A stretch of 23,777 nucleotides of DNA from NCBI GenBank assembly GCA_040752275.1, contig JBFMFH010000126.1:1-23777 (forward strand), read 5' to 3'. Made by a program: the position numbers and the translations under genes. Below, piece after piece: positions 7,642 through 14,634 of this stretch (within the stretch, counting starts at the first letter, position 1; every line of letters begins with the position of its first letter). Source of the stretch: JBFMFH01 sp040752275 (GTDB taxonomy: Bacteria > Acidobacteriota > Vicinamibacteria > Vicinamibacterales > JAKQTR01). A model generated the notes under the pieces. It was not told the origin of the DNA and searched no databases. It saw only the letters and a list, made by a program, of their open reading frames with translations.

Positions 7642-8334
7642 TCAGAATCGGATCCGGAACACCGACAGCGCGTTGAACCCGCCCAGGTCGATCCGGTCGT
7701 CGAGGAAGTCCTGGCCGAGCGTCCCTTCGGCCCACTGGTAGCGTAGCTCGAACCCGATATCGAACTGGGGCGCCACGCGGCCGCGGATGCCGAAGATCCC
7801 CACCGGGCCGACCGCGGTTCCGGAACCGACAAAGGCATCGCGGAAGATGGCGCCGTCGGTGAAGTCGACAAAGTCGCCCGTTTCGCTGTAGCGCCACACG
7901 TTGATCCCGACGCCACCACCGACGTACGGCTGAAGGGCCGAGCGCCGGCCGAAGGGCAGAATCCTGATCGTGGCCGTCACGGGGACGTTTCGCAGCTTCA
8001 CGTCCTGCGCGATCTCGCGGCCGTCGTCGTACACCCAGTCCGCGTAGACGGAGGGCACCGTGCGCTGGTAGAACTGCACACCGACGCCTCCTTCCAGGTA
8101 CTCACCGACGGGAAACGTCCACTCCCCGCCGAGCGTGAAGCCCGAGTAGTCCTTGACGTCGAACAGGAGATACTGCCGGTTGACGGCAATGACGTCGTGA
8201 TCGACGCGCCCATCCTCGCCGCGCACCGAGAAGTACCCGAGCTGGACGTTGAGTCCCTGTTGCGCGTAGGCCGCGTCAGTTCCCGCGAGGCAGGCCGCCA
8301 GCACCGCCACGACTGCCAGTTGCGTGCGTTTCAT
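7642..8334 (-). CDS. OmpW-like outer-membrane beta-barrel protein
   Basis: A 230-aa exported protein. The signal peptide (about 1-24) has KR at the start, a hydrophobic core and an AYA cleavage site before QQ. The mature part alternates hydrophobic and polar residues as in a small beta-barrel, with the OmpW/outer-membrane-protein-like stretch NVPVTATIRILPF followed by LQPYVGGGVGINVWRYS (about 117-150). It ends in FRIRF; the terminal Phe is the usual BAM recognition signature. Two consecutive ATGs exist (8337 and 8334). The second is six nt from GGGAG, a better spacing, so I chose it. The specific role is unknown; small barrels of this kind pass hydrophobic molecules or serve structurally. It lies downstream of a hairpin-rich spacer. 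Confidence 0.82.
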   Translation of the reverse strand: MKRTQLAVVAVLAACLAGTDAAYAQQGLNVQLGYFSVRGEDGRVDHDVIAVNRQYLLFDVKDYSGFTLGGEWTFPVGEYLEGGVGVQFYQRTVPSVYADWVYDDGREIAQDVKLRNVPVTATIRILPFGRRSALQPYVGGGVGINVWRYSETGDFVDFTDGAIFRDAFVGSGTAVGPVGIFGIRGRVAPQFDIGFELRYQWAEGTLGQDFLDDRIDLGGFNALSVFRIRF

Positions 8335-8362
8335 CATGAACTCCCTTCCCAAGCAGCACGAG

Positions 8363-8452
8363 CGAGGCTCCGCCTCGGACCGCCGAGCATGGGCGGGTGC
8401 GGCTCCGCTTCGCTCGGTCACAGCGTTGGCTGTGCCCCGCCTCCGGCGGGGC
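8363..8452. repeat. Three consecutive hairpins in the leader of the OMP gene
   Basis: Three perfect stem-loops follow one another: CGAGGC/GCCTCG with a TCC loop (8363-8377), CACAGC/GCTGTG with a 4-nt loop (8419-8434), and GCCCCGCC/GGCGGGGC with a TCC loop (8434-8452). They sit in the 280-bp gap between the phosphatase stop and the beta-barrel start, and continue into the larger inverted repeat at 8454-8521. They could be an intergenic dispersed repeat, an attenuator or structured leader, or the terminator of the upstream gene. The rest of the gap shows no gene. Confidence 0.55.
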
Positions 8453-8453
8453 G

Positions 8454-8521
8454 AGACGTCTTGAAGGCCGTCCAGCACAAGTCGATTCATGGGCAACGCA
8501 TTCGGGGCCTTCAAGACGTCT
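8454..8521. repeat. Perfect 16-bp inverted repeat with a 36-bp spacer
   Basis: AGACGTCTTGAAGGCC (8454-8469) is repeated exactly in reverse complement at 8506-8521. The outer eight bases of each arm, AGACGTCT, are themselves palindromic. Such long perfect arms are not expected by chance at this distance. The whole is 68 bp and resembles a small mobile repeat (MITE or REP-like) or a terminator with a long loop. No target-site duplication was seen. Confidence 0.65.
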
Positions 8522-8614
8522 AGCCGGAGACCACAGCATTTCTGGTGCCAGCGGGAATGGCCTGATCCGCGGGGCCTTGGGAGCGCACCGCCCCCGGGGT
8601 GTCACCGGGAACGG

Positions 8615-9454
8615 TCACTCCGTCCGGTTTCGTGCACGGACCGCCCTCACCGACGCCACGACGGTCAGCATCTGCTCGTGGATGAGGCCGTTGGTGGCGA
8701 GCACATGCCCCCCGCGCGCCCGGAACGGTGCCCCGTCGAGTCCGCTGACCCGCCCGCCGGCCTCCGACACGACGAGCGACGCCGCGGCTACGTCCCACGG
8801 GCGGAGCCCTTCTTCCCAGAAGCCATCCAGGCGGCCCGACGCGACGTAGCAGAGGTCGAGGGCGGCCGAACCCAGACGTCGGACTGCGCGGGCTCTTGCC
8901 ACGAACGCGCCGAAGAGCTCGACGATTTCCCCGGCCCGTTCGTGGACGTCGTAGGGGAATCCCGTCACGAGCGCCGCATCCACGAGGTGGAGGGTCGACG
9001 AGGTTCGAAGCCGGTTCCCGTTCACGTACGCGCCGCCGCCCCGCTCGGCTGTGAACAGCTCCCGTCTCGTCGGATCGTAGACAGCGGCCACCGACACGAC
9101 CCCGTCGATCTCAAGGGCGAGCGCCGAACAGAAGATCGGCAGGCCGTGGGCGAAGTTCGTCGTCCCGTCGATGGGATCGAAGACCCAACAGTGGCTCGAC
9201 GATGCAGTCGCCGGCGGCCCAGCCGGATGGGTGCCGCCGGATTCCTCCGCCAGCACGTCGTGCGAGGGAAACCGCTCGGCGATAGTGCGCCTGAACATCG
9301 CTTCGACCTCGAGATCCGCCTCGGTGACGAGGTCAATCGTCCCCTTCTTGTCGATCCGAAGGGCGCTGCCGAACCGCGACAGCTGTATCTCGCCCGCATG
9401 CAGGACGATGTCGATGGCGGAGGCGAGGAAGCGATGATCGAGGGAACAGGACAC
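8615..9454 (-). CDS. suhB: Inositol monophosphatase family phosphatase
   Basis: A 279-aa metal-dependent sugar or inositol phosphatase. All the metal-site motifs are present: LAEESGG with Glu70/Glu71, the signature WVFDPIDGTTNF with Asp93 and Asp96 (90-101), and WDVAAASLVVSEAGG with Asp221 (220-234). It also has the family N-terminal D-K-K-x-T-x-D-L-V-T pattern near 35-44. Substrates in this family include inositol-1-phosphate, fructose-1,6-bisphosphate and histidinol phosphate; sequence alone does not decide. The start is taken as GTG 9454, six nt after the stop of the ATPase gene, with no clear ribosome-binding site, so expression may rely on coupling. The symbol suhB reflects family membership only. 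Confidence 0.88.
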   Translation of the reverse strand: MSCSLDHRFLASAIDIVLHAGEIQLSRFGSALRIDKKGTIDLVTEADLEVEAMFRRTIAERFPSHDVLAEESGGTHPAGPPATASSSHCWVFDPIDGTTNFAHGLPIFCSALALEIDGVVSVAAVYDPTRRELFTAERGGGAYVNGNRLRTSSTLHLVDAALVTGFPYDVHERAGEIVELFGAFVARARAVRRLGSAALDLCYVASGRLDGFWEEGLRPWDVAAASLVVSEAGGRVSGLDGAPFRARGGHVLATNGLIHEQMLTVVASVRAVRARNRTE

Positions 9455-9460
9455 GTGGCA

Positions 9461-9907
9461 CTACTGCGGTGGAACGAGCCTCTTCGTGAGCCGGACCTCC
9501 ATGCCGCCGCCGTCGGCCCTCGCCAACTGCACGTCGTCCATGAAGCTGCGCATGAAGAAGATCCCGCGCCCGCTCGCCTTCAGCAGATTCTCCGGAGCCA
9601 GCGGATCCGGAATGGACTCGGGGTCGAACCCCTCGCCCTGGTCGCGAACTCGAATGACGAGTTCCTCGGGCCGCGCGGCCGGGGTCATCGTGAACTCCAC
9701 GAAGACATCCTTTGACGGGTCGTGCTTGTTGCCGTGTTTGATGGCGTTGATGACCGACTCCCGGATCGCGACTTCCATCCACTGCAGCGCGTCGTCCTCG
9801 AACCGCAGCATGCGGCCGACGTGTTCGGAGACGACCTGGACCATGTCGAGCATGTCGAAGGCGCTGCTGAACTGCAACTGGATGGTCGTGCCGTTCACAG
9901 GGGTCAT
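9461..9907 (-). CDS. RsbW/SpoIIAB-like serine kinase or anti-sigma ATPase
   Basis: A 148-aa GHKL-fold (HATPase_c_2) protein. It shows the N box ESVINAIKHGN (50-60), the G1 box DQGEGFDP (89-96) and the G2 box ASGRGIFFM (111-119), at the usual spacing for RsbW/SpoIIAB-type proteins. Relatives phosphorylate an anti-sigma-factor antagonist or bind a sigma factor in partner-switching circuits. No antagonist (STAS) or PP2C phosphatase gene lies within this window, so its partner is elsewhere. The ATG at 9907 has only a weak ribosome-binding site. A TTG at 9943 with AAAGGG six nt upstream would add 12 residues containing three cysteines and is a real alternative. It is followed after six nt by the phosphatase gene and is divergent from aroA. 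Confidence 0.85.
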   Translation of the reverse strand: MTPVNGTTIQLQFSSAFDMLDMVQVVSEHVGRMLRFEDDALQWMEVAIRESVINAIKHGNKHDPSKDVFVEFTMTPAARPEELVIRVRDQGEGFDPESIPDPLAPENLLKASGRGIFFMRSFMDDVQLARADGGGMEVRLTKRLVPPQ

Positions 9908-10027
9908 CTCGTCGGCCGGTGGACAGTCGCAACAGTCGCGCAACGGACGCCCTTTAACATATCGCAAAGAGCCCGTACAGCGCGACGTCAAACCGTGGAT
10001 GGCGCGAGAAGCAGGGCGCCGCGGTGC

Positions 10028-10033
10028 TATAGT
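10028..10033 (+). promoter_or_regulatory. Candidate -10 box for aroA, possible leaderless transcript
   Basis: TATAGT lies six bases before the GTG proposed as the aroA start, so transcription would begin at or next to the start codon. No ribosome-binding site is visible there, which fits a leaderless message. No good -35 hexamer is seen 17 bp upstream, so confidence is low. Confidence 0.35.
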
Positions 10034-10039
10034 GCCCTC

Positions 10040-11338
10040 GTGGGTCATACAGTGGGGCGACAGGTTCATCCGGTTGGACGCGTCCTTGGCCGATTGCGCG
10101 TGCCGGGAGACAAGTCGATCTCGCACCGCCTCCTGATGCTCGGCGCGGTTGCCGAGGGCGACACGGTCATCACCGGTCTCGCCACGGGCGACGACTGCCG
10201 AAGCACCAGGTCGTGCCTGCGCGCACTGGGCGTCCAGATCACCGAACGCGATCGAAACGGCGTCTCGGTGGTGACGGTCGCCGGCCGGGGACGCCGGGGC
10301 CTGGCACCCCCGGGCGCTCCGTTGGATGCCGGGAATTCGGGGACGACCGCGCGGCTGCTCATGGGGATGATCGCGGGACATCCCTTGACCGCCACGATCG
10401 TGGGAGACGGGTCGCTCCGGCGGCGGCCGATGATGCGCGTGATTGAACCGCTGACCCAGATGGGTGCCGCCATCGACGCCACCGATGGGCGACTGCCTGC
10501 CACTGTCGCGGGCGGCGCGCTTCGGGGTATCGACTTCGCGCCGTGCGTGGCCAGCGCCCAGGTCAAGAGCGCGGTGCTGCTGGCCGGGCTGCGGGCCGAG
10601 GGAACCACACGAGTCAGGGAGGCCCACGCCACGCGGGACCACACGGAAATCGCGCTGGAGCAGTTCGGGGTGGAGGTGGCCAGAGACGGCCTCTCGGTCG
10701 CGTTGGCGGGCGGACAGTCCTTGAGGGCCACCCAGGTATCAGTTCCCGGCGACCCGTCGTCCGCCGCGTTCTGGGCGGCCGCGGCAGCCGGAATCCCCGG
10801 ATCGCACGTCACCGTCGAGGACGTGTGCCTCAATCCCACGCGAACCGGCTTCCTTCGCATCCTGGAGCGGATGGGCGCGCACGTCGAAACGATACGGCGT
10901 GACGAAGGCATCGGCGAGCCGTGCGGCACTCTGATCGTGTCGTACGGCGAGATGAAGCCCATCGGGGTCGCCGATGCGGACGTGCCGGGCGTCATCGACG
11001 AGTTGCCCGTGCTCGCCGCCCTGGCGGCTCTCGGCGCCGGCATGACGGTTCGTGGGGCAGCCGAACTCCGCGTGAAGGAGAGCGACCGGATCTCGGCGCT
11101 GGTCGCGGGGCTGCGCGGGCTAGGTGCAGCCGCCGAGGAGCTGCCGGACGGATTCACGGTTGATGGGTCGCGCCCTCTCCCAGGGGGGGTCGCCGACGCG
11201 GCTGGAGACCACCGGCTGGCGATGGCGTTCGCCATCGCCGCGCTCGGAGCCCGGCGTCCCTCGACGATCCTCGGCGCGGAGGCCGTGAGCGTGTCCTATC
11301 CTGGGTTCTTCGAGACGCTGGCGGTGTTGGACGCATGA
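10040..11338 (+). CDS. aroA: 3-phosphoshikimate 1-carboxyvinyltransferase (EPSP synthase)
   Basis: Sixth step of the shikimate pathway: joins phosphoenolpyruvate to shikimate-3-phosphate in the cytoplasm. The 432-aa length fits the family. Motifs are RLRVPGDKSISHR with Lys25 (18-30), DAGNSGTTARLLMG (96-109), RRRPMMRVIEPL (127-138), SAQVKSAVLLAGL (172-184) and a late RVKESDRI. The wording of these motifs is closer to the Bacillus-type enzyme than to the E. coli type. The frame has no ATG near the family start: GTG 10040 or GTG 10052 are the candidates, neither with a clear ribosome-binding site. I chose 10040 because of the adjacent -10-like box. The stop overlaps the aroK ATG by 4 nt, so the two shikimate genes are coupled. 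Confidence 0.95.
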   Translation: MGHTVGRQVHPVGRVLGRLRVPGDKSISHRLLMLGAVAEGDTVITGLATGDDCRSTRSCLRALGVQITERDRNGVSVVTVAGRGRRGLAPPGAPLDAGNSGTTARLLMGMIAGHPLTATIVGDGSLRRRPMMRVIEPLTQMGAAIDATDGRLPATVAGGALRGIDFAPCVASAQVKSAVLLAGLRAEGTTRVREAHATRDHTEIALEQFGVEVARDGLSVALAGGQSLRATQVSVPGDPSSAAFWAAAAAGIPGSHVTVEDVCLNPTRTGFLRILERMGAHVETIRRDEGIGEPCGTLIVSYGEMKPIGVADADVPGVIDELPVLAALAALGAGMTVRGAAELRVKESDRISALVAGLRGLGAAAEELPDGFTVDGSRPLPGGVADAAGDHRLAMAFAIAALGARRPSTILGAEAVSVSYPGFFETLAVLDA

Positions 11339-11835
11339 GGGCCGACAAGCTCTACCTAGTCGGATTCATGGCTGCGGGCAAGAGTTCGGTCGCGCGCGAG
11401 ACCGCTCGCCGCCTGGACTGGCGTGTCGAGGATGTGGATGAGCGAATCGAGGCGAAGGAGGGGCTGAGCGTCGCGCAGATCTTCGCCCTCAGGGGCGAGG
11501 CCCATTTCCGGTCCGTCGAGCGGGCCGTCCTGCTGGACCTTCTCGTGCCCCGGCACCTTGTCGTCGCCACCGGCGGGGGGACCTTCGCCGATCCTCTCAA
11601 CCGGGCAGCCATGCGGAACGACGGGGCCGTGATCTGGATCGACGTGCCCCTCGCCGAACTCGTGGGCAGGATTCCGATGGACGGCAGCCGCCCCCTCGCC
11701 AGCACACGCCTCCAACTCGAGCAGTTGTACACGCAGCGCCGGGATGCGTACGCGCATGCCCACGTCCGCCTCGACGGCTCGCGGCAATCGGTCGGACAGC
11801 TTGTAGACGCCCTCATGGCGTGGATGAGTCCCTGA
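11335..11835 (+). CDS. aroK: Shikimate kinase
   Basis: Phosphorylates shikimate with ATP, making the substrate used by the AroA encoded just upstream. The 166-aa protein is of standard size. It shows the P-loop GFMAAGKSS (10-18), DVD (33-35) for shikimate and Mg binding, FRSVE with Arg59, the GGGT stretch (80-83), the lid arginine in DGSRPL (Arg119) and a C-terminal QRRDAY (134-139). The ATG lies inside the aroA stop overlap (ATGA), so starts and expression are linked. The pathway order is inverted relative to gene order, which is common. Confidence 0.94.
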   Translation: MRADKLYLVGFMAAGKSSVARETARRLDWRVEDVDERIEAKEGLSVAQIFALRGEAHFRSVERAVLLDLLVPRHLVVATGGGTFADPLNRAAMRNDGAVIWIDVPLAELVGRIPMDGSRPLASTRLQLEQLYTQRRDAYAHAHVRLDGSRQSVGQLVDALMAWMSP

Positions 11836-11849
11836 CGGCTTCTGAGCAG

Positions 11850-12587
11850 ATGCGCTACCTGGTCCTTTCCGATATCCATGCCAACATCGACGCATTGGAT
11901 GCCGTGCTGGACGACGCCGCGGCGAGGGGGTATGGGCGGGTGCTGGTCCTGGGCGACCTCGTGGGCTACTGCGCCGATCCTGGCGCGGTGATCGACCGGA
12001 TGCTGGGTCTCGACGTATGTGCCGCCGTCAGGGGGAACCACGACAAGGTCGCGGCCGGCCTCGAGGATGGCGCCGACTTCAACCCAATCGCCAAGCTGAG
12101 CGCCGAGTGGACCGGACGGGTGCTCACGGAAGAGCACCGGGCCTACCTGCGGAGCCTCCCGCGTGGACCTGTCCTCGTCGACGAGGACATCCAGATCTGC
12201 CATGGTTCGCCCGAGGATGAGGACCGGTACATGCTCGATAGCCTCGACGCCATCGCCGCCTTCCAGGCGGCGCGGCGGCCGCTCTGCCTCTTCGGCCACA
12301 CGCACAACCCGCTCGCGGTCGTGCTCCAGCGACAAGAACTCGTCTACCTGCCGTCAGGGGACGGCGCCGTTCTCCACTGGGCACCCGACGCGCGGTATCT
12401 CGTGAATGTCGGGTCGGTCGGACAGCCGCGTGACGGGGACGCCCGAGCCGCTTACGGCATCATCGATTCGGATCGACGGCAGGTCGAATTCCTGCGCCTG
12501 GAGTACCCGGTCGGACGCGCGCAGTCACGGATCCGCGAGCGGCGCCTTCCCGAACCGCTCGCGGCTCGGCTGCGCGCGGGCCGCTGA
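11850..12587 (+). CDS. Metallophosphoesterase (calcineurin-like, YfcE/ApaH-type)
   Basis: A 245-aa two-metal phosphoesterase. The complete metal ligand set is visible: SDIHAN (Asp8, His10), GDLVGYCADP (Asp36), RGNHD (Asn63, His64), CHGSP (His118) and GHTH (His150, His152). Substrates in this family range from diadenosine polyphosphates and cyclic nucleotides to phospholipid heads; this sequence does not decide. ATG 11850 begins right at the first strand and lies 14 nt after the aroK stop. A GTG at 11820 would overlap aroK by 16 nt and add ten residues. Probably co-transcribed with aroA-aroK. It ends 24 nt from the convergent ccm-end gene. Confidence 0.9.
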   Translation: MRYLVLSDIHANIDALDAVLDDAAARGYGRVLVLGDLVGYCADPGAVIDRMLGLDVCAAVRGNHDKVAAGLEDGADFNPIAKLSAEWTGRVLTEEHRAYLRSLPRGPVLVDEDIQICHGSPEDEDRYMLDSLDAIAAFQAARRPLCLFGHTHNPLAVVLQRQELVYLPSGDGAVLHWAPDARYLVNVGSVGQPRDGDARAAYGIIDSDRRQVEFLRLEYPVGRAQSRIRERRLPEPLAARLRAGR

Positions 12588-12611
12588 CGATCCTCCGCCG
12601 GTGGCGCGGCA

Positions 12612-12812
12612 TCAGGGGACCGCGCCCTGAGTCGGCCCGGCTGCAGCCTTGGCGGCCCTCGCCGCCTTGCGCGCCACGTCCTCCTCGCGCTTCCGCAGCT
12701 CGGTGGCGAAGGCGTCCCGGGCAGCGCGCGAACCGAGAATCCAGCCGATTACGATCCCGATCACGACCATGGCCGGGATGTACAGGAAGTGTCCAGCGCC
12801 CATCTCTCCCAT
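12612..12812 (-). CDS. Small single-pass membrane protein at the end of the ccm operon
   Basis: A 66-aa protein with one membrane segment (about 10-27, ending in GWILG), then a charged, helix-prone tail (about 29-55, rich in Arg, Lys, Glu and Ala) and a short PTQGAVP end. I do not recognise a family. It follows the CcmD-like gene by eight nt, and an AGGAG lies 11 nt upstream of the ATG, a somewhat long spacing. A second in-frame ATG three codons later is possible. Position suggests it belongs with cytochrome c maturation, perhaps as an accessory subunit, but that is inference from location only. Confidence 0.6.
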   Translation of the reverse strand: MGEMGAGHFLYIPAMVVIGIVIGWILGSRAARDAFATELRKREEDVARKAARAAKAAAGPTQGAVP

Positions 12813-12820
12813 GGCCGCCG

Positions 12821-13210
12821 CTACTCCTGCTGTGCGCTGACGCGCCTGTCGAGATCGGCAAGGTCGCGTTCGACGCGCAGGACCCGGCGCCAGATGGACC
12901 AGACATAGACCAGCAACGCGACCCATACGAACGCGTACGCCGCGATCACCATGGGGGCGGCCGGCATCTGTTCCACCGCCGGGAGCTGGCTGGCCGGCAC
13001 GAACTCGTCCTGCCCGGGCCCCTGACGCGTGTTCCTCAGGCCGTCGACGCCGGGCACGCCTGCTGCACGCCCGTGCGCCGTGAGTTCGTAGCGTGCCGAG
13101 AGCCGAGCATCGGTGCCCGGTGGGGCCTGACGCTGGGCAAAAACGGCCCCAGCCGAGCAGGCCAGCACGAGTACGGCTGTCCATCCCGCAATCGTCCTTG
13201 CGTCCATCAT
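12821..13210 (-). CDS. ccmD: CcmD-family protein with long N-terminal extension
   Basis: The last 45 residues (from about 86) are the CcmD type: one membrane helix AAYAFVWVALLVYVWSIW followed by a charged coil (RRVLRVERDLADLDRR). CcmD stabilises the CcmABC-CcmE heme-loading complex and releases holo-CcmE. CcmD is usually about 50-70 aa, whereas this is 129 aa. The extra part begins with a signal-peptide-like or membrane segment (about 6-25, ending VFAQ) and a polar Pro/Gly-rich stretch to about 85. Two adjacent ATGs exist; the first (13210) has GAGG nine nt upstream. It lies 11 nt after ccmC, exactly where CcmD is expected, which supports the assignment. Confidence 0.75.
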   Translation of the reverse strand: MMDARTIAGWTAVLVLACSAGAVFAQRQAPPGTDARLSARYELTAHGRAAGVPGVDGLRNTRQGPGQDEFVPASQLPAVEQMPAAPMVIAAYAFVWVALLVYVWSIWRRVLRVERDLADLDRRVSAQQE

Positions 13211-13221
13211 CGAAGTCACCC

Positions 13222-13881
13222 TCAGAAGTCGACGGCGCGGTAGAGATCCTCCACGCGCGCCCGCTGATGTTCCAGGCGCGTCCTCACGGCAAGCAGCAGG
13301 AGGTAGAGCGCGAGGAAGGAGGCCACCGAGAACCAGAACGCCAGCCGCATCTCCGGAGCGAGCGTCGGGACGACGGATGTCTTCGGGTGCAGCGTGCGCC
13401 AGTAGTTCACCGACACGTACACGAACGGCACGTTCGCCATGCCGAACACGGCCATGGCGGCCCCGAGCTTCTCCGATCCGGGACCGCCGAACCGACGGAC
13501 AAGCAGGTAGGCCACGAAGATCATCCACAGCAACAGCGAGGACGTGAGTCGGGCATCCCACTGCCACCACACGCCCCACGCCTTGCGGGCCCAGATGGGC
13601 CCCGTCACGAGGACGACAAGACCGAAGACGACGGCGAGCTCTCCTGCTGCGACTGCGACACGATCAGCGCCAGGCCTCTTGCCGAAGAGGAAGACCGCAC
13701 TCGCGATCCCGCACACGAACGCCGACAGGAACAGCACCATGGCGGATGGCACGTGGTAGTAGAAGATCTTCTGGATGAGCCCCATCGTCGATTCGTACGG
13801 GGCCGCAGCCACGAGTACGGGCGCCAGGGCGAACGCGATCGCGAGCAAGAACGCCAGCGGGGTGATTACTCTCGACGTCAT
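13222..13881 (-). CDS. ccmC: Heme exporter subunit CcmC
   Basis: Inner-membrane heme-handling protein that, with CcmAB and CcmD, delivers heme to CcmE. The 219-aa protein has six predicted membrane segments. It shows FYYHVPSAM with His43, the WWD-type heme platform AWGVWWQWDARLTSS (101-115) and NYWRTLHPKTS with His165; the two flanking histidines are the expected heme ligands. The ATG has AGAGGA about eight nt upstream. That site directly follows a heptamer repeat array in the ccmB-ccmC spacer, so it is the only spacer in this operon segment to carry a repeat. Confidence 0.95.
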   Translation of the reverse strand: MTSRVITPLAFLLAIAFALAPVLVAAAPYESTMGLIQKIFYYHVPSAMVLFLSAFVCGIASAVFLFGKRPGADRVAVAAGELAVVFGLVVLVTGPIWARKAWGVWWQWDARLTSSLLLWMIFVAYLLVRRFGGPGSEKLGAAMAVFGMANVPFVYVSVNYWRTLHPKTSVVPTLAPEMRLAFWFSVASFLALYLLLLAVRTRLEHQRARVEDLYRAVDF

Positions 13882-13893
13882 CGTAGCGTTCCT

Positions 13894-13949
13894 CTCCTGA
13901 CTCCTGACTCCTGAATTCTGACTCCTGACTCCTGACTCCTGACTCCTTC
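13894..13949. repeat. Tandem heptamer repeat (CTCCTGA)n in the ccmB-ccmC spacer
   Basis: Seven exact CTCCTGA units and one variant (ATTCTGA at 13915-13921) run head to tail, ending with a partial unit. On the transcribed strand each unit reads TCAGGAG, so an AGGAG core recurs every seven nt until the true ccmC ribosome-binding site. The array fills most of the 69-bp spacer and contains no gene. Heptanucleotide arrays of this kind are known as STRR sequences in cyanobacteria; whether this is related is not known. Confidence 0.9.
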
Positions 13950-13950
13950 C

Positions 13951-14634
13951 CTAGTCCGTCATCAGCGGCTCGAACGTCCACAACGCCAGGGTGACGAACA
14001 CGACGTCGAAGAAGACGAGGAGCGATGCCCAGAAGCGCGCCATGGGTAAGTCGGGCGTCGCCTGCAGGAGTGCCCCGGTGCCGCGGACTCCCGCGATGAT
14101 GACCGGAATCGTGATGGGATACAACAGTACCGGCAGCAGGACGTCCCGGCTGCGCGCGCGTACGAGCATGGCCGCGAACAGTGTCCCGACCGATGCGAAT
14201 CCGAGCGTTCCCGCCACGAGGAGGATACCCAGCCACGTCAAGCTGGCGGCGAACCGGGCGTCGAACAGCACGCCCACGAGCGGCACGAGGACGAGCTCGA
14301 CGCCGAGGAGCAGCGCCACGATCCCAGACAGCTTGCCGACATAGATCGCCGGGCGATCGCTCGGTGCGAGCATCAACGCGCGCAGGGTCTCGGTGTGTCG
14401 CTCGCGCTCGAACGTCCGGCCCAGGGCCAGGGTGCCGGCAAACGCGATGGCGATCCACAGGATCCCGGCCGCCGCATCCTCCATTGGCTGACCCTCGCGG
14501 ACCAGGGCAAAGGCGAACACGAGGACGCACGAGACGCCGAAGAACAGCGTGGTGTAGACGATCTCGCGGCTGCGGGCCTCGACCATGATGTCCTTGCGCA
14601 TCACGACCCACGCAACCGCGAAGAAGCGGTTCAT
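13951..14634 (-). CDS. ccmB: Heme exporter permease CcmB
   Basis: Membrane subunit of the CcmAB ABC module of cytochrome c maturation. The 227-aa protein fits the family length, with six predicted membrane segments. It has a cytoplasmic N-terminal helix (RKDIMVEARSRE), the FERERHTETLRALMLAPSD coupling region (about 75-93), and late YPITIPVIIAG (near 172-182). Its ATG overlaps the ccmA stop (ATGA), matching the paired synthesis of ATPase and permease. The stop is just before the heptamer array. Confidence 0.95.
   Translation of the reverse strand: MNRFFAVAWVVMRKDIMVEARSREIVYTTLFFGVSCVLVFAFALVREGQPMEDAAAGILWIAIAFAGTLALGRTFERERHTETLRALMLAPSDRPAIYVGKLSGIVALLLGVELVLVPLVGVLFDARFAASLTWLGILLVAGTLGFASVGTLFAAMLVRARSRDVLLPVLLYPITIPVIIAGVRGTGALLQATPDLPMARFWASLLVFFDVVFVTLALWTFEPLMTD

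Noticed and set aside
8489..9715. A 408-codon plus-strand frame opposite the phosphatase and the ATPase
   Set aside because: It spans two well-supported genes in antisense and has no domain; it is a GC-rich shadow frame.
9951..10027. TTGACG followed by TATGTT as a promoter for the RsbW-like gene
   Set aside because: The two elements are 24 bp apart, too far for a sigma70 promoter, and no better partner was found for either.
12588..12611. Possible terminator between the convergent phosphoesterase and ccm-end genes
   Set aside because: Only a four-base stem (CGCC/GGCG) is visible, with no T-tract; too weak to call.
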